A stretch of 64,000 bases of DNA from AC-32 sp963766375 (GCA_963766375.1 CAVXZG010000007.1:1-64000); one strand, 5' to 3'. Shown: positions 31,339 to 40,445, numbered from the stretch's first letter. The notes: generated from the letters alone by a model not told the origin. Program-made: numbers and translations.

Positions 31339-32580
31339 CTAGTGGAGGCGTGGCTGCGCGAGCCGGGGCGCCTGGCCCCGTGTTTCCAGCGCCAGCTGCA
31401 CTGCGGCGGCGGCATCGAGGCTTCCCCAGCCGAGCTCGTGGTTCCAGGCGTTGCCTGCTGCGCTCTGCTTGAGGACGCCCGCGACCTGCCTGACGGTGAG
31501 GCGAGGGTTGACGCCCCGCACGAGGGCCGCCACGCCGGCGACCTCCGGCGCTGCGAACGAGGTGCCGCTCGCCCAGCCGTAGTAGCCGGCAGAGGCCCAC
31601 GGCAGCTGCGCGCGAGGCCAATCGGAGTCGGCGGACTCGGCGGCGAAGACGTTGTAGCCCGGAGCGGCGAGGGAGATGTAAGAGCCGGTGTTCGAGAAGT
31701 ACGCCCTCGTCCCGTCCATGCTGGTGGCGCCGACGGAGAGGCCGATCCCGCCGCGGCCGCGCGAGCCGACGGGCTGGAGCAGCGCGGCCGGGTACTCGAC
31801 GGGGTTGCCGTTGTCGTGCTCGTTGCCGGCCGCGGCCACGATCAGGACGTCATGACGGAAGGCCCAGCGGATGGCACGTTGCTCGATCGCCGAGGTCTGG
31901 GAGCCGCCGATGCTGAGATTGATGATCTTCGCGCCGTGCTTGACGGCGTAGACGATCGCGGCGGCCTCGTCGACATCGGTGACGTACCCGTCGGCGTCGA
32001 TCGCCTGAATCGCCAGCAGCTTCGCGTCGCCGCCGAAGCCCGAGATGCCGACGCCGTTCGCAACGGAGCCGGTCGCAAGCGAGGCGACGAAGGTGCCGTG
32101 CCCGAGCCGGTCCCGCACCCTGTGCGAGTGGCTGAGGACACTCCAGGTCATGGGGGACTTGTGGGCGAGGTCGGGAGCGTTCAGGTCGGCGCCGCTGTCG
32201 ATCACGGCGACCGTCACGCTCGAGGCCGCGCGCAAGGCCCAGTCAGGGACCTCGCCGACGCGGGCCGCGTCCCACTGCCATTCCCAGGCGATGCCGGGCT
32301 GAAAGGTCTGGGCCAGAGCAGGCTCGTCGACGACCAGGGCCTGCCTGAGCACCGGCCGTGGGCCGGCAAGCGAGCGGCTCGTCTCGACGACGGCGCTGTG
32401 CAGGGCGGGCAGCGTGCGCACGACTCGCGCGCCGGAGCGCTCGAGGGCTGCAAGCTGCTCGGATGAGCGGTACTGAACGACGACCTTGCGCGTGGCAGGG
32501 CTGGAAGCAGGCGATGCGCTCGGCGCGACGATGCAGGTGAGGGCAGCTGCCGCACAAAGCACCCGGGCGAAGGCGCTCAT
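31339..32580 (-). CDS. Secreted subtilisin-like serine protease (S8)
   Basis: 413 residues: signal peptide (MSAFARVLCAAAALTCIVAP...), a pro-region with KVVVQYRSSEQL, and a subtilase domain. The catalytic triad is Asp128 (VAVIDSGADL), His161 (GHGTFVA) and Ser341 (GTSFAAPEVAG), with oxyanion Asn253 (AAAGNEHD). There is no C-terminal repeat or anchor. It is most likely an extracellular general protease. It forms a convergent pair with the trypsin-like gene. Confidence 0.93.
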   Translation of the reverse strand: MSAFARVLCAAAALTCIVAPSASPASSPATRKVVVQYRSSEQLAALERSGARVVRTLPALHSAVVETSRSLAGPRPVLRQALVVDEPALAQTFQPGIAWEWQWDAARVGEVPDWALRAASSVTVAVIDSGADLNAPDLAHKSPMTWSVLSHSHRVRDRLGHGTFVASLATGSVANGVGISGFGGDAKLLAIQAIDADGYVTDVDEAAAIVYAVKHGAKIINLSIGGSQTSAIEQRAIRWAFRHDVLIVAAAGNEHDNGNPVEYPAALLQPVGSRGRGGIGLSVGATSMDGTRAYFSNTGSYISLAAPGYNVFAAESADSDWPRAQLPWASAGYYGWASGTSFAAPEVAGVAALVRGVNPRLTVRQVAGVLKQSAAGNAWNHELGWGSLDAAAAVQLALETRGQAPRLAQPRLH

Positions 32581-32639
32581 CCATGCAGCTATCGGAGCGC
32601 ATCACTCGAACGAGCACCCTGAGTCGAGGGATGAAACAG

Positions 32640-32668
32640 CGAGAGGGCCGCTGCAGGCGGCCCTCTCG
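32640..32668 (-). terminator. Terminator after collagen-like gene
   Basis: CGAGAGGGCCGC and GCGGCCCTCTCG form a 12-bp perfect stem with a 5-base loop; on the minus strand a TGTTTC stretch follows. Confidence 0.75.
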
Positions 32669-32693
32669 TGCTGGACGGAATGGTCGGGGCAGA

Positions 32694-33318
32694 TCAGGCC
32701 TCGAACCAGACGTAGAAGGCCCGGTCGGCAAGAGCTGCTGCGGCCGAATCCCGCTAGGTCGTGAACCCGTGCCGGACTGCCTGAACACGTGACGAAGGCC
32801 TGTCCCGTCGCCTGAATCGATGGCGTCGCGCCAGCGTGTCGAGCAACCGGGCCGATGTTATTCCCGCTGGCGACCAATGCTTCTTGGGCGTGAACCCGAG
32901 CCCGGAGAAGCAGTAGTACCCCGGCGCTGGGATTCGCTGACCATTGCGTCGCGTTAATCCCCTGTGCTTTGCTCCGTCGATTACGCCGCCGCTCGGGTCG
33001 ACATACGCGTACGCGACGGCAGTTCCGGCTACTCCCTGGATGCCCTGGATGCCCTGGATGCCCTGTGCGCCGGTGGCACCTTTGGCGCCCTGGTGCCCCT
33101 GTGAAGCCTCGCAGGCCTCTGTTGCCCTTCAGCGCCGCTCGCGCCTTCTTGCTCAGGTCCTTCGTTTTCAGCGAGCCGTTGACGACTTGCGGCGACGCGA
33201 CGGTGTTCTTTCCGATGAGTGCGGTCGAGGCCGCGTAGGTCGTTCCTCCGAGAGCGAGGAACAGCGCAAGCAGCGCGATCGTATTTCTGCGCAGGAAGCG
33301 CAGGAAGCCTGTGGTCAT
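32694..33318 (-). CDS. Secreted collagen-like protein, at least three frameshifts
   Basis: Starts MTTGFLRFLRRNTIALLALF at ATG 33318, a signal/anchor segment seen in a family that is repeated many times in Thermoleophilia genomes. Then NGSLKTKDLSKKARAALKGNRGLRGFTG leads into Gly-X-Y collagen-type repeats (HQGAKGATGAQGIQGIQGIQGVAG). After a linker, GYYCFSGLGFTPK and the C-terminal ADRAFYVWFEA complete the usual ending. The frame changes near 33098, near 32880 and near 32775, so no intact product is encoded as written. Probably a surface or matrix protein. Confidence 0.65.
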
Positions 33319-33428
33319 GAGACCTGTCCTTTCGATTTCGAGTGACGCCCTGACGGCGTGACAGGGATTCTGTTCTGCACACAGGACGACACCCGGCGGC
33401 GGGTTCCTCCGCCAGCTACGATGAGTTC

Positions 33429-34245
33429 GTGAGCCAGCTCTCGCCCAGGCCTGAGCTCGAGCCCGACTTTCCGCGACTACGAGCCGATCCACCCCGAGCC
33501 GGGTTGGAAGAGCTTCGCGCGCAAGCTCTGGGCCCCGATCGTCGCGATCGGCGCGTTCCTCGCCAAGTTCGGCGTCGTCCTGCTCAAGTTCAAGTTCCTG
33601 TTCTCGATGTTCGTCTCGGCCGCGGTCTACGTCTGGATAGGCGGCTGGTGGTTCGGGATCGGGCTCGTCGTGCTCCTGTTCGTCCACGAGATGGGGCACG
33701 TGATCGAGGCACGGCACCAGGGGCTGCCCGTCTCGGCGCCCATGTTCATCCCGTTCCTCGGCGCGCTGATCACGCTGAAGGAGATGCCGCACGACGCCTG
33801 GCGCGAGGCGCGGATCGGGATCGCCGGCCCGCTGCTGGGCTCGGCCGGCGCCGCGGTGATCTACCTCGCCGGCCTCGCCTACGACTCGCAGCACCTGAAG
33901 GCGCTCGCCTTCCTCGGGTTCTTCATCAACCTCTTCAACCTGCTGCCGGTGAGCCCGCTCGACGGGGGCCGGATCGTCGCGGCGATCCATCCCGCCCTGT
34001 GGCTGTTCGGAGTCCTCGGCCTGCTCGGCCTGGTGATCCTCCGGCCGAACCCGATCCTGATCCTGATCCTGCTGGTCGCGGCCAACGAGACCTGGCACCG
34101 CTGGAAGATGCGCAGGCTTCCGGAGGTCCAGGCGTACTACAAGGTCGAGCCTCACCGCCGCCTGCTGATGGGGTTGCTCTACTTCGGCCTCGCCGCCCTC
34201 CTCGTCCTGGGCATGCACGCGACGCACGTGCCGCGCGACTTCTAG
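33429..34245 (+). CDS. Site-2-type zinc metalloprotease (M50 family), one frameshift
   Basis: Membrane-embedded protease of about 272 residues. The zinc site HEMGH lies in the second helix and the third ligand in NLLPVSPLDGG; five or six hydrophobic helices surround them. N-terminal residues MSQLSPRPELEPDF are in one frame and RDYEPIHPEPGWKSFARKLWAP... in another; the shift is at TTTCC near 33470. GTG start at 33429 has a TACGAT box 6 bases before it and no ribosome site. Such proteases release membrane-bound regulators; the substrate here is unknown. The next gene starts directly at its stop. Confidence 0.85.
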
Positions 34246-34911
34246 TTGGAAGACCGCCGGCTACTCGAGCGCCGCGAAGGCGACCTCGCCGGGCACGCCG
34301 CGCGGATCGGCGAGGAGTTCCTCCAGGGGTTCGAGGCCGTCGAGCGGATCGGGCGGCCGGCGATCACGGTCTTCGGCTCTGCGCGCGTGCTCGAGGGCCA
34401 TCCGGCCTACGCGGCGGCGCGCGAGGCGGGGCGGCGGCTGGCGGAGGCCGGCTTCGCAGTCGTCACCGGCGGCGGCCCCGGCGCAATGGAGGCGGCGAAC
34501 CGCGGCGCGCAAGAGGCAGGCGGCGTGTCGGTCGGCTTCAACATCGAGCTCCCGCACGAGCAGGGCTCGAACCCCTACGTCGACATCGGCATCACCTTCC
34601 GCCACTTCTACGTGCGCAAGACGATGTTCGTGAAGGCCGCGGAGGGGTTCCTGATCTTCCCCGGGGGCTTCGGCACCCTCGACGAGCTGTTCGAGTCGCT
34701 GACGCTGATCCAGACCGGCAAGGTGCTGCACTTCCCGGTCGTGCTCTTCGACAGCGCCTACTGGCAGCCGATGCTGGACTGGATCAAGGGGCGGCTCCTG
34801 GCCGACGGAATGATCTCGCCCGAAGATCTCGACCTGCTCGGCGTGACGGACTCTGTCGAGGACGCGGTCAGTCAGATCCTGCGCCCGCTGCCCGAGCGCG
34901 CGACTCCCTAA
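34246..34911 (+). CDS. LOG family protein (TIGR00730, lysine-decarboxylase-like Rossmann fold)
   Basis: 221 residues. The nucleotide-binding GGGPGAMEAANRGA segment and the PGGFGTLDE motif identify the LOG/YgdH family, whose members hydrolyse nucleoside monophosphates at the N-glycosidic bond (cytokinin-activating type). TTG start at 34246 immediately follows the stop of the M50 gene, suggesting one transcript. The natural substrate in this organism is unknown. Confidence 0.87.
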   Translation: MEDRRLLERREGDLAGHAARIGEEFLQGFEAVERIGRPAITVFGSARVLEGHPAYAAAREAGRRLAEAGFAVVTGGGPGAMEAANRGAQEAGGVSVGFNIELPHEQGSNPYVDIGITFRHFYVRKTMFVKAAEGFLIFPGGFGTLDELFESLTLIQTGKVLHFPVVLFDSAYWQPMLDWIKGRLLADGMISPEDLDLLGVTDSVEDAVSQILRPLPERATP

Positions 34912-35732
34912 CTCGAGAACGGCGAGACCGAGATCGGCCCGCTCTGGATCGTGAGGCCGCTCGAGTCGGTCGCTGTGATCGTGTGCACTCCCGGCGTGCG
35001 CAGGATCACGCCGGTAAAGGTGTGTTGGGCTGTGTCCTTCGCGCCGTAGGCGTAGGGGCCCGGGAGGGTCGCGGCCGGATCGGTGCTGGTCAGGCTGACA
35101 GTCCCGGCGTAGTCGGCGGCGTTGTTTCCCCACTGGTCGATTGCCCGGACGGTCGCCCCGAAGGGAACTCCGACGGTGGCGATGCTCGTCACCGTCATGA
35201 AGAGTTTCGAGGCGGCGGCCCCGCGCACGCGAACGACCGGCTGCTTGTGCGGGCCGAGCGGCCGGAAGAGCACCTTCTTGCTCGTGCTCGCCGGGCGGGT
35301 TTGGGTCAGGAAGATGTAGCCGTCTGCCGAGAGCAGAGGCGCCGAGGCGCGGTGATAGAGAAGCCGGTAGAAGTGCCGCCGGGGGCACTCGGTGGCGATC
35401 GCGATCCTCCGGCGGCCGGTGATTGCCGTGATGCGAGTCGCGCTCGTGCAACCCGCCGGCTGGAGCTCGACGTAGCCGTTGCCTGAAGGGTTGGTGCGCT
35501 GCGGCGGGGTCCAGCCGCGCGGCACGTCGACGATCGTCTGGCCCGAGAGCGCGGCCGAGTCGGCCAGGAACGTGAAGACCAGCTCGTTTCCGGTGGAGCC
35601 GGCGGACGCCCTGTTGGGCGTGACGGTCATCTTCCCGACGCCGGCGCGGCCGGCGGCGCCGGATGAGCCGGCAAGCGTGAGCACGCCCAGCAGGGCGCAC
35701 AGCATCGCCGTCGTGAACGTTCGACCCAGCAT
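34908..35732 (-). CDS. Secreted protein with C-terminal Ig-like strands, function unknown
   Basis: 274 residues. The N-terminal signal (MLGRTFTTAMLCALLGVLTLAG) is clear. The central part (GNELVFTFLADSAALSGQTIVDVPRGW...) recalls bacterial surface-domain strands, and the C-terminal 85 residues (VGVPFGATVRAIDQWGNNAADYAGTVSLTSTDPAATLPGPY...) look like an invasin/Big-type Ig domain. I do not recognise a specific family. A TAGACT box lies 10 bases before the ATG, divergent from selA. It ends convergent with the LOG gene, overlapping by 4 bases. Confidence 0.65.
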   Translation of the reverse strand: MLGRTFTTAMLCALLGVLTLAGSSGAAGRAGVGKMTVTPNRASAGSTGNELVFTFLADSAALSGQTIVDVPRGWTPPQRTNPSGNGYVELQPAGCTSATRITAITGRRRIAIATECPRRHFYRLLYHRASAPLLSADGYIFLTQTRPASTSKKVLFRPLGPHKQPVVRVRGAAASKLFMTVTSIATVGVPFGATVRAIDQWGNNAADYAGTVSLTSTDPAATLPGPYAYGAKDTAQHTFTGVILRTPGVHTITATDSSGLTIQSGPISVSPFSS

Positions 35733-35768
35733 CGACCCCGCACGAGTCTACTCATGACGCCTGCCGCC

Positions 35769-35774
35769 TAGACT
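35769..35774 (+). promoter_or_regulatory. TAGACT -10 box of selA
   Basis: TAGACT lies 9 bases before the selA ATG with no Shine-Dalgarno sequence between them, as for leaderless actinobacterial promoters. A second TAGACT on the minus strand (35748-35743) serves the divergent gene. Confidence 0.55.
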
Positions 35775-35783
35775 GAACCCGAA

Positions 35784-37085
35784 ATGCAGCTGCGCGACCT
35801 CCCTTCCGTGGACGAGCTGGCCCGCGACGAGCGGCTCGCGGGGGAGCCCGCGGCGCTGGCGGTCGAAGCGGCCCGAGCCGCTCTCGCGCGCGCGCGTGAA
35901 GAGATAACGGCCGGTCACGATCCCGGCGACCTCGGCGAGCGGGCGCTTCGCGAGCTCGCAGCGGCACGGGCGCCGAGCTTACGGCGAACGCTGAACGCCA
36001 CCGGGGTGATCGTGCACACCAACCTCGGCCGCGCGCCGCTCGCGGAGAACGCTCTGGAGCGCGCCGTCGAGATCGGGCGCGGCTACTCGAACCTGGAGTA
36101 CGACCTCTCCGCCGGTGGGCGCGGCTCGCGCCAGGATCACGTCGCCTCGATCCTGCGGCGGCTGACCGGCGCGGAGGGTGCGCTCGTCGTGAACAACAAC
36201 GCGGCTGCGGTGCTGCTGGCGCTGGCCGCCCTGGCCGAGGGGCGTGAGGTGCTCGTGTCGCGCGGCGAGCTGATCGAGATCGGCGACGGCTTCCGGATTC
36301 CGGACGTGCTCGCGCGCTCGGGCGCGCGCCTGCGCGAGGTCGGCACGACGAACCGCACGCGCGCCGCCGACTACGAGCGCGCGATCGGCCCCGAGACCGC
36401 CGTGCTGCTGCGCGTGCACCAGTCCAACTTCCGCGTCGTCGGCTTCACCGAGCAGGCGTCGGTGGAAGAGCTCGCGGCCGTGGCGCGCCGCCACGACCTG
36501 CCGCTCGTGGACGACCTCGGCTCGGGCGTCCTCGTGCACCTCGAGGACGAGCCGTCCGCGAAGGAGAGCCTCGCCGCAGGCTCCGACCTCGTCTGCTTCT
36601 CGGGCGACAAGCTCCTCGGCGGGCCTCAGGCCGGAATCGTGGTGGGTCGGGCGGATCTGGTCGAGAAACTGCGCCGCCACCCGCTCCAGCGTGCTCTGCG
36701 GGCGGACAAGCTGACGCTGGCGGCGCTCGAAGGAACGCTCGCGCTCTACCTGGATCCCGCGCGCGCCCTACGCGAGGTGCCGGTGCTGCGCATGCTGCAC
36801 GAGCCGCTCGAGGCGGTGCGAGCCCGCGCCGAGCGCCTTGCCGCGGCGGTTGGCGGCGAGGTGGAGGAGACGGTCGGCCGCGTCGGCGGGGGCGCGCTGC
36901 CGCTCAGCGAGCTGCCGAGCTTCGCCTGCGCCGTCGAGGAGGAGCTGGCCGGGCGGCTGCGCGAGGTCGAGCCGCCGGTCGTCGGCGTGCTCCGCGACGG
37001 CCGCCTGCTGCTCGACTGCCGCACCCTGAGCGACGCGGAGGCAGACGAAGCGGCCATGTCAATTCAAGCCGCCCGTGCCAAGTAA
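35784..37085 (+). CDS. selA: L-seryl-tRNA(Sec) selenium transferase
   Basis: 433-residue PLP enzyme that converts seryl-tRNA(Sec) to selenocysteinyl-tRNA(Sec) with selenophosphate. The N-terminal domain begins MQLRDLPSVDELARDERLAG; NATGVIVHTNLGRAPL and YDLSAGGRGSRQDHV are hallmark segments, and the PLP lysine is Lys276 in CFSGDKLLGGPQAG. Full length for the family. Its TAA stop lies inside a 23-bp palindrome (37078-37100). selB follows 90 bases later and tRNA-Sec about 3.3 kb downstream; selD is not in the window. Confidence 0.96.
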   Translation: MQLRDLPSVDELARDERLAGEPAALAVEAARAALARAREEITAGHDPGDLGERALRELAAARAPSLRRTLNATGVIVHTNLGRAPLAENALERAVEIGRGYSNLEYDLSAGGRGSRQDHVASILRRLTGAEGALVVNNNAAAVLLALAALAEGREVLVSRGELIEIGDGFRIPDVLARSGARLREVGTTNRTRAADYERAIGPETAVLLRVHQSNFRVVGFTEQASVEELAAVARRHDLPLVDDLGSGVLVHLEDEPSAKESLAAGSDLVCFSGDKLLGGPQAGIVVGRADLVEKLRRHPLQRALRADKLTLAALEGTLALYLDPARALREVPVLRMLHEPLEAVRARAERLAAAVGGEVEETVGRVGGGALPLSELPSFACAVEEELAGRLREVEPPVVGVLRDGRLLLDCRTLSDAEADEAAMSIQAARAK

Positions 37086-37100
37086 CAGTCTGTTACTTGG
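37078..37100. promoter_or_regulatory. Dyad 1 at the selA 3' end, putative operator
   Basis: AGTAACAGTCTGTTACT (37081-37097) is a perfect 8+1+8 dyad that extends by CCA/TGG on each side to 11+1+11. It overlaps the selA stop codon. It is the exact reverse complement of dyad 2, 66 bases downstream. The spacing and symmetry suit a dimeric repressor (TetR-like in style), but the binding protein is unknown. Confidence 0.6.
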
Positions 37101-37145
37101 AAACCTGAAAGGCTTTCGGAACGCCGACTCCCGGCCCAGCACGGT

Positions 37146-37164
37146 TAGTAACAGACTGTTACTA
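37146..37164. promoter_or_regulatory. Dyad 2 abutting the selB ribosome site, putative operator
   Basis: TAGTAACAGACTGTTACTA is a 9+1+9 dyad one base before the selB ribosome site AGGAGG. Its core is the reverse complement of dyad 1. It could be bound by the same regulator or, in RNA, pair with dyad 1 as a 17-bp stem next to the ribosome site. Confidence 0.6.
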
Positions 37165-37175
37165 GGAGGGTTTCC

Positions 37176-38886
37176 ATGCCGCTGACGGTCGGCACCGCGG
37201 GCCACATCGACCATGGCAAGACCTGGCTGGTCAAGGCGCTGACCGGCAAGGACACCGACCGGCTCCCCGAGGAGCAGGAGCGCGGGATCTCGATCGAGCT
37301 CGGCTACGCCCCGCTGGAGCTCCCGGACGGGCGGCGGCTTTCCGTGATCGACGTGCCGGGCCATGAGCGCTTCGTGCGCACGATGGTCGCCGGGGCGACC
37401 GGGATCGACCTCTTCCTGCTCGTGATCGATGCGGCCGAGGGCGCGCGCCCTCAGACCCACGAGCACCTGGCGATCCTGCGCTTGCTCGGGATCGAGCGAG
37501 GCGTCGTGGCCGTCACGAAGGCGGACGCCGTCGAACCCGAAGCGCTCGAGCTCGCGCTCGCGGAGGCACGGGAGCTTGTTCCCGAGGCCGAAGCGATCGC
37601 GGTCAGCGCCAAGACGGGCGCCGGGCTCGATGAGCTCCGCGCCGCCCTGGCCCGTGCCGCCGACGCCGTACAGCCCCGCGAGCGGGCCGGAGCAACGAGG
37701 CTGTACGTCGACCGCGCCTTCACGATCGACGGCGTCGGCACCGTCGTCACCGGCACCCTCTGGTCGGGCTCGATCTCTCCGGGTGACGCCCTCCGAGTCG
37801 AGCCGTCCGGCCTGCAGACTCGCGCCCGTAGCGTCCAGGTGCATGACCTACCGGTCACGCGCGCCGAGGCGGGACAGCGGGTCGCGGTCAACCTCCCCGG
37901 CGTCACGCGGACGCAGCTGCGCCGCGGCGATGCGCTCGTCCAGCCGGGCCATTACCCGGTGAGCTGGCGGCTCGACGTCGCGCTTGAAGAGCTCGAGCCG
38001 ATACCGGCCGCGGTCATGGTGCACGTGGGGACGAGCGACGTGCTTGCGCGCGTGGTGCACGAGGGCCGCTACGCGCAGCTGCGGTTGCGGGAGCCCGTTG
38101 TGGCCGCCCGCGGCGATCGCGTCGTGCTGCGCGCCGAGACCACGGTGGGCGGAGGGCTCGTGCTCGACCCGGCGCCTCCTCGGCGGCTCGACGCCGAACG
38201 CCTCGAGCTCCTGGAGCGCGGCGACCCGGAAGCGATCGTCCGGGCCTGCGTCTACGAGCCCGTGACCGGCCCGGCGCTGCAGTCACGCGGGCTCCTGCCG
38301 CCGGCCGAGCTCGCCCAGGGGCTTGCCTCGCTCCAGCAGGCAGGCGACTGGTTCTTCGCGCAGGAGTGGTTGGAGGAAGTGCGCGCCTCAGTGCGGGAGC
38401 GCCTGACCGAGCGCGCGCGGAACACGCCACTCGACCCGGGCCTTCCGCTCGCCGAGTTGCTGCCGCAGGAGCCGTGGGCCGCCTCGGTCGCGCCACTCCT
38501 CCACGTCGAGCGCCGCGGCGGAAAGGCCTACGCACCGGGCGCCGCCCCGCAGCTGGCCGATCATGCGGCGGCGGCGGCCGAGCTCGAAGCCCAGCTCGGC
38601 CGGGAGGACCTGGTCCGCGTCGAGGACCGCGGACTCGCTGCGTTCCTCGAGGGAGAAGGCAAGCTCAAGAGGGTCGGCGACGGTTTCGCGGTCCCGGACT
38701 CGCTCTACGAGCGCGGCCGCGAAGCATTGGCAGGCGCTAACCCCGATCACACTCGCCGGCTTTCGCGACGCACTCGGTATCTCACGCCGCACCGCCCAGC
38801 TCTTGCTCGAGCGCTTCGACGCGGACGGCCTCACCCGGCGCATCGGCGACGAGCGCGTGCTCAGACGGTCGGGTAGCCGGCGCTGA
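37176..38886 (+). CDS. selB: Selenocysteine-specific elongation factor, one frameshift
   Basis: About 570 residues. The GTPase domain has GHIDHGKT (residues 9-16), DVPGHER (59-65) and TKAD (114-117), followed by the EF-Tu-like domains (RLYVDRAFTIDGVGTVVTGTL) and C-terminal winged helices that read the SECIS element. The last winged helix is out of frame as written: near 38742 the reading must shift to give ALTPITLAGFRDALGISRRTAQLLLERFDADG, ending at TGA 38886. ATG start at 37176 has a strong AGGAGGG site. It delivers Sec-tRNA to in-frame UGA codons. Confidence 0.93.
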
Positions 38887-38889
38887 ACG

Positions 38890-39749
38890 TCATTCGTGAT
38901 GGCGCGGGTCGCCGAGCCAGACGAGATCTCCCATCTGAAGCCCGAGCCCCGCTGCGGCGTTGCCGGGATTGCCGCGGATCAGAGACAACCAGTCACGCGG
39001 GTCGAACATGAGGCCGTACTCGTCCGGCAAGAGGTCGGCGTAGGTCTTTGCGCGACGCGCGCGCGTCGACGCGGCCAGAGTCCGGATCTCGAGCTGGTCA
39101 AGAGAATCGAGCGCAGCCTCCGTCAGATTCGCTTGCCGTACGTTGAGTTGAGCATTGCCAAACCGGTTCAGATCGATGACCTCGCACTCGATCTTTCCAG
39201 CCTCGATCAGGGGCTCGGGGAGATCGAGTGGCGTCAGCGTCGCAGCGTCGAGGGCCGGCCCAAGCTGTTCGAGCTCCATTCCAGCGGCCAGGTAGGCGGC
39301 GGCGGGACACAGGATGTCGCGTGCGTGGAACGAGGGCGACACCGGCTCGAGCACCACCTCCGGAGATGTGATCTCAACCGCTCGCTCGACTCCTCCGAGC
39401 GCCTGGCAAGCCGGAACAAGCAGCCCGTTGTCGGGGCCGACGAGGAGCCGACCCCATTTGCCTCGATCGCCACGTCGCGGTCAGCCCCAACGCTCGGGTC
39501 GACGATCGACACGAGCACGGCGTCGCTCGCGAGGTATGCCAACGAGTCCACGAGCAGCCTCGCTGCGGCCATGACGTTGAGCGGCGGCAAGCCGTGCGAG
39601 AGATCCACGATCCGGCTGTCCGGAGCAATCCTTGCCATCACCGCATGGCAGATACCCACCCACTCGTTCCGATAGCCGAAATCGCTGCTGAAGACGATCG
39701 GGCGGCTGGTCGGCGTCACAGCGTCAGCATCCTCCCGGGCGCGCGCCAA
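38890..39749 (-). CDS. S-adenosyl-L-methionine hydroxide adenosyltransferase (DUF62 family), one frameshift
   Basis: About 286 residues in two frames joined near 39450. The first part contains the family signature VFSSDFGYRNEWVGICHAVM and VSIVDPSVG; the second, in the other frame, LLVGPDNGLLVPACQALGGVE then SPSFHARDILCPAAAYLAAG. These are the conserved segments of enzymes that use water/hydroxide to split SAM into adenosine and methionine, related to fluorinases and chlorinases. It is convergent with selB (3-base gap). Its position in the sel locus may be coincidental. Confidence 0.85.
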
Positions 39750-39762
39750 TGCAAGCCCGTTG

Positions 39763-40299
39763 CTAGCCGGCGCTGAAGCTGACGTCGAACGCGCAGGCGA
39801 GATCGCCGCGCAGCATGCACGTCCGCTCAGTCATCTCGGCGTGCTCGCCGTAGTGGCGCGAGGCACCCTCGGTCAGGCCGCGCAGAAGGACGCACAGTCG
39901 CCGCGGCGAGGCGTAGACGATCGAGATCCCGCCGCCGCCGTTCGGCGAGATGTCGAGGTGCGGCGGGCCGGCGTTGGGAACCGTCTCGCGCACCAGCTCG
40001 TGGATCCGCGTCTCCACGGTCAGGAGGAAGTCGCGGGCCGAGGGCGAGGAGTCGAAGAAGGCCGGGTACAGGCGCGCGAACGAGATCTCAGCGGTGAAAA
40101 CGCCGAACTCGAAGACGATCTCGTCGGCCTCGAGCCCGGTGCGGGCCGACGCGAGGGCAACCAGCCGGCCGAGGCTCTCGTCGGGGTAGGCCTGGCTGAG
40201 CAGGTACTCGGGCTCGGCCTCGAAGACGGCGCTCGCAGTGGCCGGCCCGTGGGCGGCGACCAGATAGTCGCGGAAGCTCGTGAAAATCACCCCGTGCAT
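39763..40299 (-). CDS. Stand-alone H-NOX (haem NO-binding) domain protein
   Basis: 178 residues, one domain. Starts MHGVIFTSFRDYLVAAHGP as H-NOX proteins do. Proximal haem ligand His100 (ETRIHELV), Pro113 (GPPHL), and the haem-propionate motif Tyr129-x-Ser131-x-Arg133 (VYASPRRL) have the spacing of the Thermoanaerobacter protein (His102, Pro115, Tyr131/Ser133/Arg135). The position of the distal O2-stabilising tyrosine (140 there) is leucine here, suggesting an NO/CO rather than O2 sensor. ATG at 40299 has a TAGACT box 8 bases upstream. No cyclase or kinase partner is adjacent. Confidence 0.85.
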   Translation of the reverse strand: MHGVIFTSFRDYLVAAHGPATASAVFEAEPEYLLSQAYPDESLGRLVALASARTGLEADEIVFEFGVFTAEISFARLYPAFFDSSPSARDFLLTVETRIHELVRETVPNAGPPHLDISPNGGGGISIVYASPRRLCVLLRGLTEGASRHYGEHAEMTERTCMLRGDLACAFDVSFSAG

Positions 40300-40307
40300 T
40301 CGCGGCG

Positions 40308-40313
40308 AGTCTA
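40308..40313 (-). promoter_or_regulatory. TAGACT -10 box of the H-NOX gene
   Basis: On the minus strand TAGACT lies 8 bases before the ATG at 40299; no ribosome site intervenes, suggesting a leaderless message. Confidence 0.55.
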
Positions 40314-40352
40314 GGCCGCTCAAACCGAGACGCCTAGAGCTAGCCTTGCCGC

Positions 40353-40445
40353 GGAGCGGCATGGGCCCGGTGGCCCAGCTGGTCTTCAAAACCGGTGCGG
40401 TCGTGCAACCCACGGCTCGGTAGGTTCGACTCCTGCGCCGCTCCG
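40353..40445 (+). tRNA. selC: tRNA-Sec (anticodon UCA)
   Basis: 93 nt. Eight-base-pair acceptor stem GGAGCGGC/GCCGCTCC, extended D arm (GGGCCCGGTGGCCC), anticodon arm CTGGTCTTCAAAACCGG with anticodon TCA, very long variable arm (about 40398-40422) and T arm AGGTTCGACTCCT. Discriminator G; CCA is not encoded. A TAGCCT -10 box (40341-40346) ends 6 bases before the first nucleotide. These are the distinguishing traits of selenocysteine tRNA. Confidence 0.95.

Noticed and set aside
33010..33100. Short tandem ATCCAGGGC repeats considered as a CRISPR-like or satellite array
   Set aside because: They encode the Gly-X-Y collagen repeats of the minus-strand gene; there are no spacers and the unit is only 9 bases.
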